Source: an uncultured Collinsella sp.
GTDB lineage: Bacteria > Actinomycetota > Coriobacteriia > Coriobacteriales > Coriobacteriaceae
Assembly (NCBI GenBank): GCA_900754385.1
Contig: CAAECP010000081.1
Span: 1-7,419, forward strand
DNA: 7,419 nucleotides
Reading direction: 5' to 3'
The translations under genes were made by a program, and so were the position numbers. Below the pieces are notes generated by a model. It was not told the origin of the DNA. It did no database searches and saw only the letters and a list, made by a program, of their open reading frames with translations. Positions 1-7,318 of this stretch are shown here, piece by piece (the stretch's first letter is position 1; the number at the start of each line of letters is the position of its first letter).

Positions 1-60
1 CAGCTGCTGACGGTGGGTATCGTACAATCCATATGGCGGCATCGTTCGGGCGCCGCGTAA
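1..60 (+). CDS. rodA: C-terminal end of a probable RodA/FtsW-type cell-shape protein (5' partial)
   Basis: Frame 1 is open from the first base to a TAA at 58-60 and encodes 19 residues containing GIVQSIWRHR. This resembles the end of the last membrane helix and the basic cytoplasmic tail of RodA proteins; the E. coli RodA tail, as I recall it, has GIVMSIHTHR. RodA is the membrane glycosyltransferase that polymerises peptidoglycan for cell elongation, working with PBP2. The next gene starts 18 bases after the stop, so the two are probably in one operon. In Clostridia, rodA and other shape genes commonly lie just upstream of the radical SAM/L21/L27/Obg block, which supports the call. With only 19 residues, FtsW/SpoVE or an unrelated membrane protein cannot be excluded. 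Confidence 0.5.
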   Translation, partial: QLLTVGIVQSIWRHRSGAA

Positions 61-78
61 CCGCTGGAGGGGTTTGCT

Positions 79-1008
79 ATGAAAATTCCCGTAGATAAGC
101 TGACCCGCGCTTTTAAGATGGGCGCGTCCGTTAAGAAGGAATCCGATACGCCGGTGCGCGTCTCGGTCTATCTGGATTCGTCCGCCTCGCGCTTTCTGGC
201 CGAGACGGTGCGTGACGCCTTTGTGCCGCAGACGACCTCGGGCATTGTGCGCGTCGAGCGTCTGGGGGAGGAGCGAATTGCTCCGAAGACCGATACCGAT
301 GTGGTGCTGGTGCTCTCGTGTGGTTCCGATCGCTTGGAGAGTGCCGTGCAGGAGCTCGTGATCGCCGGCGCACCCGTGTGCGTGCTTGCCGAGTCTGCTG
401 TGGAGGTGCCGTTTATCGAGGAGTCTACGCCCATGCTCGGCGTGGTAGCGGCAACCGATAAGACGTATCTGCTCGAGACGCTTGCCCGCTGGATTCTCGA
501 CCGCACCGACAAGGAAACGGCTTTTGCGGCGAACTTTGCCTTCATGCGCATCGCGGCGGCCAATCGTATCATCACCTCGTGCGCGCTCACCAATATGGCG
601 ACCGGTGCACTGGTGTTTTTGCCAGGCGCCGATTATCCCGTTATGGCGCTGGCGCAGGTGGGCATGCTCTTTGAGCTCGCTGCCGTCTTTGGACGCGGCA
701 TTAAGCCTGAGCGCGGCTACGAGGTCGCGGGCGTGCTTGCCGGCGGTCTTGTGATCCGCGCGGTCACCCGCGCGCTCGTCAAACAGACGCCGCATATTGG
801 GTTTGCCGTCAAGGCGCTCACTGCTGCCGCGGGCACCTACGGCATGGGCCGTGCGCTTGTTTCGCTCTACGAGCGCGATGTCGACTACAGCCGTGCCAAC
901 GAGGTGGTCACTGCCACGTTCTCCCGCGTTCGCGATCTGGTGACCACGGTCGCGGGCGCTACCCGTCCTATGGCGTCCTACCAAGACGCATCCGATCTCG
1001 CTGCTTAG
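79..1008 (+). CDS. DUF697-like (YcjF-type C-terminal domain) protein of unknown function
   Basis: A 309-residue protein with an ATG start preceded by GGAGGGG at 66-72. Residues about 150-265 look like a DUF697 domain, the C-terminal region found on some Era-like GTPases and YcjF proteins. Markers are an N-terminal helix (FMRIAAANRIITSCAL), a proline-containing segment leading into LAQVGMLFELAAVFG (191-205), an RAVTRAL helix, and a TYGMGRALVSLYE end (253-265). The region is hydrophobic and Ala/Gly-rich, so membrane association is possible; no signal peptide is visible. Residues about 26-140 show alternating strands and helices (VRVSVYLDSS; TDVVLVLSCG; APVCVLAES) like a Rossmann or GTPase-like core. 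No GxxxxGKS P-loop and no NKxD motif are present, so GTP hydrolysis is unlikely. The stop lies 10 bases before the radical SAM start, indicating co-transcription. Function is not known to me; a scaffolding or membrane-linked role is only a guess. Confidence 0.75.
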   Translation: MKIPVDKLTRAFKMGASVKKESDTPVRVSVYLDSSASRFLAETVRDAFVPQTTSGIVRVERLGEERIAPKTDTDVVLVLSCGSDRLESAVQELVIAGAPVCVLAESAVEVPFIEESTPMLGVVAATDKTYLLETLARWILDRTDKETAFAANFAFMRIAAANRIITSCALTNMATGALVFLPGADYPVMALAQVGMLFELAAVFGRGIKPERGYEVAGVLAGGLVIRAVTRALVKQTPHIGFAVKALTAAAGTYGMGRALVSLYERDVDYSRANEVVTATFSRVRDLVTTVAGATRPMASYQDASDLAA

Positions 1009-1011
1009 GGG
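1007..1011 (+). promoter_or_regulatory. Shine-Dalgarno for the TTG start of the radical SAM gene
   Basis: AGGGG overlaps the TAG stop of the DUF697-like gene (1006-1008) and lies 7 bases before the TTG at 1019. It decides the non-ATG start and implies that translation of the two genes is closely linked. Confidence 0.65.
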
Positions 1012-1018
1012 TTTTCCG

Positions 1019-2896
1019 TTGCGCGTTGCATACCAAGACTGTTTTCATTTAATTGAGCCGTTGCTCGCCAAGGTCGAGAAGCCGAGCCGCTATATCGATC
1101 ACGAGTGGGGCACGCTTTCCAAGGCCGATGCCGACTACCGTTGCTGCCTGATCTATCCGGATGTGTACGAGGTCGGTCTGCCCAACCAGGGCATCGCCAT
1201 CCTCTACAACATCCTTAACCAGGCCGAGGGCATCTCCTGCGAGCGCGGCTATGTGCCGTGGCCCGATATGGGCGACGCCATGCGCGAGGCGGGTATTCCG
1301 CTGCTATCGCTCGAGGGTGCAGCGCCGGTCGCTTCGTTTGATATCGTCGGTCTGCATGTGCCGCACGAGATGGCGGTGACGAACTTCCTCGAGGCTTTGG
1401 ACCTCGCTGGCATTCCGCTGTTAGCGGCCGACCGAGGTGAAGACGACCCAATCATCATCGCCGGCGGTCCCTCGGTGTACAACCCCGAGCCGTACGCGGC
1501 CTTCTTCGATGCCATCCTCATCGGTGAGGGCGAGGAATCGCTGCTCGAGACCTGCCAGCTGCATCGCCGCCTGCGTGACGAAGGGGTCCCGCGCGCGCAG
1601 ATTGTCGAGCAGCTTGCATCCATTGCCGGCAACTACGTGCCGTCGCTCTATGAGGTTCGTCACGACGAGCCCTGCTCGCCGCATGGCTACACCGTGCCGC
1701 GTGAGGGCAAGGATGCGCCGACCGTGGTCTACAAGCGCGTCGTCGAGGATTTCGGCGCCACGAATCCGCTGTCGCAGTCGTGCGTGCCCTATGCACAGCT
1801 GGTTCACGACCGCCTGTCTATCGAGATCCTGCGCGGCTGCGCCCGCGGCTGTCGTTTTTGCCAGGCCGGCATGACGTATCGCCCGGTGCGCGAGCGCTCG
1901 GCCGACCAGATCGTCTCGTCGGTGATTCAGGGTCTGGAAAAGACTGGCTATGACGAGGTGTCGCTGACCTCGCTCTCCACGACCGACCACTCCTGCATTC
2001 GCGACGTGCTCGGCAGGCTCAACCGTCGCCTGGAGGATACGGGTATACGCGTGTCTATTCCGTCGCAGCGCCTGGATTCGTTTGGCGTGGATATGGCCGA
2101 GTCGGTCGCCGGCGAAAAGAAGGGCGGCCTGACGTTCGCGCCCGAGGCCGGCAGCCAGCGCATGCGCGACATCATTAACAAGAACGTGACCGAGGAGGAC
2201 CTGGACCGTGCGGCCAAGGCGGCCTTCGAGGCCGGCTGGAACCGCATGAAGCTCTACTTTATGATGGGCCTTCCCGGCGAGCGCGACGAGGACATCGTGG
2301 CCATCGCCAATCTGGCCGATCACGTGCTGGAGCTCGGTCGTTCCGTGGTGCCCAAGGCTCGTCGCGGCTCGATCTCGGTGTCCATCTCGGTTTCGGTCTT
2401 TATCCCCAAGGCTGCCACGCCGTTCCAGTGGTGCCCGCAGCTCGACTACGACGACGTCAAGCGTCGCCAGAAGCTGCTTATCACGAGCGTTCGCAACCGT
2501 GCCGTCCGTGTGCATTACCACGATGCCGAGACTTCGCTCATCGAGGCCGCGCTGTCCCGCGCCGGTCGTGACATGACGCCCGTCATCATCGATGCTTGGC
2601 GCTCGGGCTCTCGCTTTGACGCCTGGGTAGAGCATTTCTCGCTCGATAACTGGAAGGAGGCTGCTGCCAAAAACGGCATCGACCTCAATGAGCTCGTGCA
2701 CCTGCCCTACGAGTTGGACTGGCGCCTGCCGTGGGAGCACGTGAGCCCCGGCTGCACGCGCGGCTTCCTCGAGCGCGAGTACCGTCGCTCGCTCGAGGGC
2801 GTCACGACTCCCGACTGCACCCGCACGTCGTGCACCGGCTGCGGGATCTGCCCCACGCTCCACGCCAAGAATGTATTGATGGGTGATCGCGCATGA
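1019..2896 (+). CDS. TIGR03960-type radical SAM protein (uncharacterised, partner of DUF2344)
   Basis: A 625-residue protein starting at TTG. Residues about 40-180 form a B12-binding-like Rossmann region (CLIYPDVYEVGLPNQG; IIIAGGPSVYNPEPY; DAILIGEGEE), but the DxHxxG cobalamin motif is not visible there. The radical SAM core begins near 265. Its CX3CX2C cluster motif is C274, C278 and C281 (LRGCARGCRFC). Further typical motifs are VSLTSLSTTDH (314-324), FAPEAGSQRMRDIINKNVTE (373-392) and KLYFMMGLPGE (411-421). The C-terminus carries a second cysteine group, CX4CX2CX2C at C600, C605, C608 and C611, which could bind an auxiliary Fe-S cluster or zinc. Members of this family cleave SAM with a [4Fe-4S] cluster to make a radical; the substrate of this subfamily is not established to my knowledge. 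It overlaps the DUF2344 gene by 4 bases, and in other bacteria the two can be fused. RNA or ribosome modification is an inference from the neighbouring rplU-rpmA genes. Confidence 0.9.
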   Translation: MRVAYQDCFHLIEPLLAKVEKPSRYIDHEWGTLSKADADYRCCLIYPDVYEVGLPNQGIAILYNILNQAEGISCERGYVPWPDMGDAMREAGIPLLSLEGAAPVASFDIVGLHVPHEMAVTNFLEALDLAGIPLLAADRGEDDPIIIAGGPSVYNPEPYAAFFDAILIGEGEESLLETCQLHRRLRDEGVPRAQIVEQLASIAGNYVPSLYEVRHDEPCSPHGYTVPREGKDAPTVVYKRVVEDFGATNPLSQSCVPYAQLVHDRLSIEILRGCARGCRFCQAGMTYRPVRERSADQIVSSVIQGLEKTGYDEVSLTSLSTTDHSCIRDVLGRLNRRLEDTGIRVSIPSQRLDSFGVDMAESVAGEKKGGLTFAPEAGSQRMRDIINKNVTEEDLDRAAKAAFEAGWNRMKLYFMMGLPGERDEDIVAIANLADHVLELGRSVVPKARRGSISVSISVSVFIPKAATPFQWCPQLDYDDVKRRQKLLITSVRNRAVRVHYHDAETSLIEAALSRAGRDMTPVIIDAWRSGSRFDAWVEHFSLDNWKEAAAKNGIDLNELVHLPYELDWRLPWEHVSPGCTRGFLEREYRRSLEGVTTPDCTRTSCTGCGICPTLHAKNVLMGDRA

Positions 2897-3705
2897 GTGA
2901 GCGCCTGACCGATAACCCCTCGCTCTTTAGACTTCGTGTTCGCTATGGCAAGCGCGATCGCCTTAAGTACCTGGGCCATCTGGAACTAATCCATACCATT
3001 GAGCGCATCGTGCGCCGTGCGGGACTTCCCTATGGCGTCACGCAGGTCTTCTCCCCGCACATGCGCGTGGGCTTCTCTTCGGCGCTACCGGTGGGTACGT
3101 CGTCGACCTGCGAGTGGTACGACCTGTTTATGACAGAGTTCGTGGCGCTCGACGAGGCGTTTGGGCGCCTGGCTGCGGCGTCTCCGGCCGATCTGGCGCC
3201 CATCGAGGCGGCGTACATCGACGTGCGCACGCCGGCGTTGACGGCGCAGCTCACGCGCCTGTCGTATCGCATCGACCTGCACTTGGATCCCGAGGCGCCC
3301 GTAAGCGCCGACGAGGTGCGTCGTGCGCTCGACACGCTGCGCGCGGGCCATGGCATCGACTACGCGCGCGGAAAAAAGAGCAAGCGCTTGGATTTGGATC
3401 ACACGCTCGTTGGCTATGAGCTCACGGCGGGGGAGCGCCCGGACCATTTGGTGCTCATGCTCGACACCCATGCCGACAACGAGGGCTCCATGCGTCCGGA
3501 AATTTTGCTTTCCGCTGCTGATGTTTTGTTGCAGGGCTTGACCCCGGGCGTGGATGCACCTATTGTTTCCACCGGTATGCAAGACCTCGTGACCATCTGC
3601 TCCTACGATGTCGAGCGTCAGAATCAAGCATGCGAGGACGACGAGGGCCGACTCGTCAGCCCCATACCTGTGCGAACTTGTGGATTTGCTCCACATACTC
3701 GTTGA
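2893..3705 (+). CDS. TIGR03936/DUF2344 radical SAM-linked protein
   Basis: A 270-residue soluble protein. The N-terminal signature is clear: LFRLRVRYGKRDRLKYLGHL (11-30), then ERIVRRAGLPYGVTQVFSPH (37-56) and FSSALPVG (61-68). This matches the DUF2344 pattern of an R-rich strand, a SHLDL-like motif, RRAGLP..YSQGFNPHP and ALPVG. The middle carries a basic loop (RGKKSKRLDLD, 159-169), and near 201 there is an RPEILL segment typical of the family's end. The ATG sits inside the last codons of the radical SAM gene (ATGA overlap), so translation is coupled and a physical partnership is likely, since fused versions are known. No catalytic residues can be assigned; the role may be substrate presentation to the radical SAM enzyme, but that is inference. 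The stop codon TGA is also part of the -35 box of the rplU promoter. No terminator follows, so some transcription may run on into rplU. Confidence 0.88.
   Translation: MSERLTDNPSLFRLRVRYGKRDRLKYLGHLELIHTIERIVRRAGLPYGVTQVFSPHMRVGFSSALPVGTSSTCEWYDLFMTEFVALDEAFGRLAAASPADLAPIEAAYIDVRTPALTAQLTRLSYRIDLHLDPEAPVSADEVRRALDTLRAGHGIDYARGKKSKRLDLDHTLVGYELTAGERPDHLVLMLDTHADNEGSMRPEILLSAADVLLQGLTPGVDAPIVSTGMQDLVTICSYDVERQNQACEDDEGRLVSPIPVRTCGFAPHTR
3679..3695. repeat. Perfect inverted repeat upstream of the rplU promoter
   Basis: TGTGGA and TCCACA form a perfect 6-bp inverted repeat around the 5-base loop TTTGC. It lies within the last codons of the DUF2344 gene and ends 6 bases before the -35 box of the rplU promoter. 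It could be an operator-like site or a small mRNA hairpin. No T-tract follows directly, so it is not a standard terminator. Chance occurrence is possible for a repeat of this size. Confidence 0.35.
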
Positions 3706-3730
3706 CGGGGGTATTTTCGCCTGCTACTAT
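3702..3730 (+). promoter_or_regulatory. Sigma70-type extended -10 promoter for rplU-rpmA
   Basis: The -35 box TTGACG (3702-3707) is separated by exactly 17 bases from the -10 box TACTAT (3725-3730). The TG at 3722-3723 makes an extended -10 element (TGCTACTAT). Expected transcription start is near 3737, giving a 5' leader of roughly 36 bases before the rplU ATG. The -35 box contains the TGA stop of the DUF2344 gene. One mismatch to consensus in the -35 and one in the -10 suggest a strong housekeeping promoter, fitting a ribosomal protein operon. Confidence 0.8.
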
Positions 3731-3772
3731 ATTCGGCTGTTGCACTAACTGATGCATGAAGGGCAAGTAAAC

Positions 3773-4147
3773 ATGTACGCAATCGTTAACACGGGCGGCA
3801 AGCAGTACAAGGTCGCCACCGACGATGTCATCACCGTCGAGAAGATCGAGGGCAATGAGGGCGACAAGGTCACCCTGCCGGTTATCTTCCTCAACGATGG
3901 TAAGAAGATCGTCACCGATCCCGACAAGCTGGCCAAGGCCAAGGTTACCGCTCAGATCGTTGAGCAGTTCAAGGGCGAGAAGCAGCTGGTCTTCAAGTTC
4001 CACAAGCGCAAGCGCTATCGTCGTCTGAAGGGTCACCGTCAGCAGCTCACCAAGCTGAAGATCGTGAAGGTTCAGGCTACCTCCCGCGCCAAGAAGGCTG
4101 TCAAGGCAGAGGCTGAGGCTGTTGCCGAGGCTCCCGTCGCCGAGTAG
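3773..4147 (+). CDS. rplU: 50S ribosomal protein L21
   Basis: L21 binds 23S rRNA in the large subunit and helps its assembly. The 124-residue protein begins MYAIVNTGGKQYKV, the canonical L21 N-terminus, which fixes the start at 3773 rather than the in-frame ATG at 3752. GAAGGG (3758-3763) is the ribosome binding site. The RNA-binding signature FKFHKRKRYRRLKGHRQ lies at about 74-90. The family usually ends near residue 101-103. Here a tail of about 20 residues follows, a short basic stretch (SRAKKAVK) and then an Ala/Glu-rich end (AEAEAVAEAPVAE), probably disordered. The gene leads the rplU-rpmA operon under the promoter at 3702-3730. Unlike in Firmicutes, no ysxB/prp gene lies between rplU and rpmA. 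Confidence 0.97.
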   Translation: MYAIVNTGGKQYKVATDDVITVEKIEGNEGDKVTLPVIFLNDGKKIVTDPDKLAKAKVTAQIVEQFKGEKQLVFKFHKRKRYRRLKGHRQQLTKLKIVKVQATSRAKKAVKAEAEAVAEAPVAE

Positions 4148-4180
4148 ATTACACTCGTAACGAAAGAGTAGGTATACACA

Positions 4181-4438
4181 ATGGCACACAAAAAAGGACT
4201 CGGTTCCTCCCGTAATGGCCGTGACTCCCGCGGTCAGCGCCTTGGCACGAAGCGCTATGCCGGCCAGACGGTAACCACGGGCACGATTCTCGTCCGTCAG
4301 CACGGCACGCACATCCACCCGGGTGAGAACGTTGGCCGTGGTAAGGACGACACGCTGTTCGCGCTGGTCGACGGTACCGTTGAGTTCCACAAGGGTATCA
4401 AGCACAGGGTCAGCGTACGCCCGCTCGCGAACGCGTAA
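4181..4438 (+). CDS. rpmA: 50S ribosomal protein L27
   Basis: L27 is a large-subunit protein whose N-terminal tail reaches toward the peptidyl transferase centre and contacts tRNA. The 85-residue product has the normal length and starts [16 protein letters not shown], matching the family signature. [37 protein letters not shown] and a basic C-terminal strand also match the family. It begins directly at MAHKK, without the leader of about 9 residues that Firmicutes L27 carries and the protease Prp removes; this agrees with the absence of prp beside it. The gene starts 33 bases after rplU, with only a weak GAGTAGG-like ribosome binding site, and is followed by an intrinsic terminator. Confidence 0.97.
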   Translation: MAHKKGLGSSRNGRDSRGQRLGTKRYAGQTVTTGTILVRQHGTHIHPGENVGRGKDDTLFALVDGTVEFHKGIKHRVSVRPLANA

Positions 4439-4463
4439 TTCACCCTTCATAGAGCACATATGT

Positions 4464-4506
4464 GGGAGGCACTTGAGTTTTAGGATTCAAGGGTCTCCCT
4501 CTTTTT
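4464..4506 (+). terminator. Intrinsic terminator after rpmA
   Basis: The 5' arm GGGAGGC (4464-4470) pairs with GTCTCCC (4493-4499), including one G-U. After an A/G mismatch (4471/4492), CTTGAG (4472-4477) pairs with TTCAAG (4486-4491), closing an 8-base loop (4478-4485). The T-tract TCTTTTT (4500-4506) follows immediately. This is a textbook Rho-independent terminator of the rplU-rpmA transcript. It lies just before the ribosome binding site of obgE, so readthrough may set obgE expression. Confidence 0.9.
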
Positions 4507-4508
4507 GT

Positions 4509-5989
<1,481 letters not shown>

Positions 5990-5992
5990 GCC

Positions 5993-6670
5993 ATGTCGCT
6001 GCGCGGTGGAATCGGTCTGCCCGAGCTTCCTCTAGAGGACGGGCAGGAGTTTAGGCTTGGCATTATGGGTGGCACCTTTGACCCGATTCATTACGGGCAC
6101 CTGGTGACTGCCGAGCAGGCGCGCGAGTCGCTCGACTTGGACGCTGTGCTCTTTATGCCGGCCGGCTCTCCCGCCTTTAAGCTCGACAAACCGGTGACGC
6201 CTGCCGAGGACCGTTATGCCATGACGGTCCTCGCCACCGCCGCGAACCCGGCCTTTTTGGCGAGTCGGTTCGAGATCGACCGTCCGGGCGTAACCTACAC
6301 GGCCGATACGCTTCATGCCCTTCGCGACTTTTATCCGCCGCAGGTAAAGCTCTACTTTATTACGGGCGCCGACGCGATTATCGATATTGTGACTTGGCAT
6401 GATGCCGAACGAATCGCTGAGCTTGCTACCTTTATTGCTGCGACGCGACCGGGCTTTGATATCGATACGGCGCGTGCCCGAATCAAAGAGTCGGGGCTGC
6501 CGTTCGACGTGCGCTATATTCAGATTCCGGCGCTGGCGATCAGCTCGACGAACATTCGTAAGCGAGTTGCCCGCGGCATGAGCGTGCGCTATCTTACGAG
6601 CGAGTCTGTGCTCGGCTACATTCGCAAGCGCGGTTTGTATGTCGATCTGGGCCAAGAAGATTTTGAGTGA
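5993..6670 (+). CDS. nadD: Nicotinate-nucleotide adenylyltransferase
   Basis: NadD transfers AMP from ATP to nicotinate mononucleotide, giving deamido-NAD, an essential step of NAD synthesis in the cytoplasm. The 225-residue protein has the nucleotidyltransferase motif GGTFDPIHYGH at 26-36 and the second ATP-binding motif ISSTNIRKR at 183-191. YFITGADAIIDIVTWHDAERI (121-141) matches the family's central substrate region. About 20 residues precede the usual start of the fold. The ATG at 5993 is nevertheless favoured: GGAGGG (5977-5982) lies 10 bases upstream, inside the end of obgE, and the next ATG in frame falls within the active-site strand. The gap to obgE is 3 bases, so translation is coupled. 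yqeK follows after 12 bases, the usual nadD-yqeK pairing. Confidence 0.96.
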   Translation: MSLRGGIGLPELPLEDGQEFRLGIMGGTFDPIHYGHLVTAEQARESLDLDAVLFMPAGSPAFKLDKPVTPAEDRYAMTVLATAANPAFLASRFEIDRPGVTYTADTLHALRDFYPPQVKLYFITGADAIIDIVTWHDAERIAELATFIAATRPGFDIDTARARIKESGLPFDVRYIQIPALAISSTNIRKRVARGMSVRYLTSESVLGYIRKRGLYVDLGQEDFE

Positions 6671-6671
6671 T

Positions 6672-6676
6672 GGGGG
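6672..6676 (+). promoter_or_regulatory. Shine-Dalgarno for the TTG start of yqeK
   Basis: GGGGG lies just after the nadD stop codon and 6 bases before the TTG at 6683. It is G-rich rather than a perfect AGGAGG, but no other site near the start is better. Confidence 0.5.
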
Positions 6677-6682
6677 TCTACG

Positions 6683-7291
6683 TTGTCGGTAGAGGATCAG
6701 TTTGAGGGCAATGAGCGCGCGCTGCTCAAGCGCATTCAAGAGCTGCTCGATGTTCGCATGAAGGATAAGCGCAAGCGCTATGTGCATTCGCTGGGTGTTG
6801 CCGAGACCGCACTTCATCTGGCCGAGGTCTACGGCGTTGACCGCTTTGATGCCGCTGCTGCCGGCCTGATCCATGACTGGGACAAGGTGCTCTCCGACGA
6901 CGAGCTGGTCACGCGCGCTCTGCATTACGGCATTAAGATTGCCGGCTCTCCGTCTGCCGCGACGCCGCTTTTGCATGGCCCGGTTGCCGCCTATGAGCTT
7001 CCGCAGCTTTTCCCCGAGTTGTCGCCAGCCGTTTTCCAGGCTGTCGACCGTCACACCGTGGGTGCCTGCGACATGACGCCGCTCGATATGGTGGTCTTTG
7101 TGGCCGATGCCATCGAGCCCAACCGCCACGGCGACTATGTGCATGCGCTGCGCAAGATGGTGGGGGAGTCGACGCTCGATGAGTTGTTCTTCTCCTGTTT
7201 TGCGCAGGGTCTGGTCTATGTGATCCAGTCCGGGCGCTATCTTTATCCCACGGCTATTACGATTTACAACCATTACGCCCAGCTGCGCTAG
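6683..7291 (+). CDS. yqeK: YqeK-type HD-domain hydrolase (probable Ap4A hydrolase)
   Basis: YqeK proteins are HD-domain metalloenzymes, shown for Firmicutes members to cleave diadenosine tetraphosphate symmetrically to two ADP. The 202-residue protein has the full motif series: YVHSLGVAETA with H35, LIHDWDK with H64 and D65, LLHG with H98, HTVG with H124, and VADAIEPNR with D142. These give the expected metal ligands. The family usually reads LLHDIAK; the Trp in HDWDK is a mild variation. The start is TTG, preceded by GGGGG (6672-6676) at a spacing of 6 bases. The gene sits directly after nadD, as in many Gram-positive genomes. The length is normal and no truncation is seen. Confidence 0.93.
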   Translation: MSVEDQFEGNERALLKRIQELLDVRMKDKRKRYVHSLGVAETALHLAEVYGVDRFDAAAAGLIHDWDKVLSDDELVTRALHYGIKIAGSPSAATPLLHGPVAAYELPQLFPELSPAVFQAVDRHTVGACDMTPLDMVVFVADAIEPNRHGDYVHALRKMVGESTLDELFFSCFAQGLVYVIQSGRYLYPTAITIYNHYAQLR

Positions 7292-7318
7292 CTCGGGCTG
7301 TCTAGAAAGAGGTATTCC

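Noticed and set aside
1421..2863. Antisense open frame of 480 codons across the radical SAM gene
   Set aside because: It is a shadow caused by G/C-rich third positions of the sense gene. The translation is Arg/Ala/His-rich without family motifs, and the sense frame has unmistakable radical SAM motifs.
3741..3756. TGCA...TGCA repeat in the rplU leader as an autoregulatory hairpin
   Set aside because: Only 4 bp can pair, too little for a stable structure, and the leader is only about 36 bases long.
3756..3770. Mini-ORF MKGK ending two bases before rplU, as a possible leader peptide
   Set aside because: Four codons, no ribosome binding site of its own, and it overlaps the one for rplU; most likely chance.
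3752..3772. Earlier in-frame ATG giving L21 seven extra residues
   Set aside because: L21 proteins start MYAI, and the ribosome binding site GAAGGG at 3758-3763 serves the ATG at 3773.
3656..4459. Antisense open frame across rplU and rpmA
   Set aside because: It covers two ribosomal protein genes and the promoter. The Leu/Val/Asp-rich translation is a mirror of Lys/Glu-rich sense codons.
4455..4464. Palindrome CACATATGTG between rpmA and the terminator
   Set aside because: A 10-bp palindrome is likely by chance, and it overlaps the base of the terminator stem; no -35 partner makes it a promoter.
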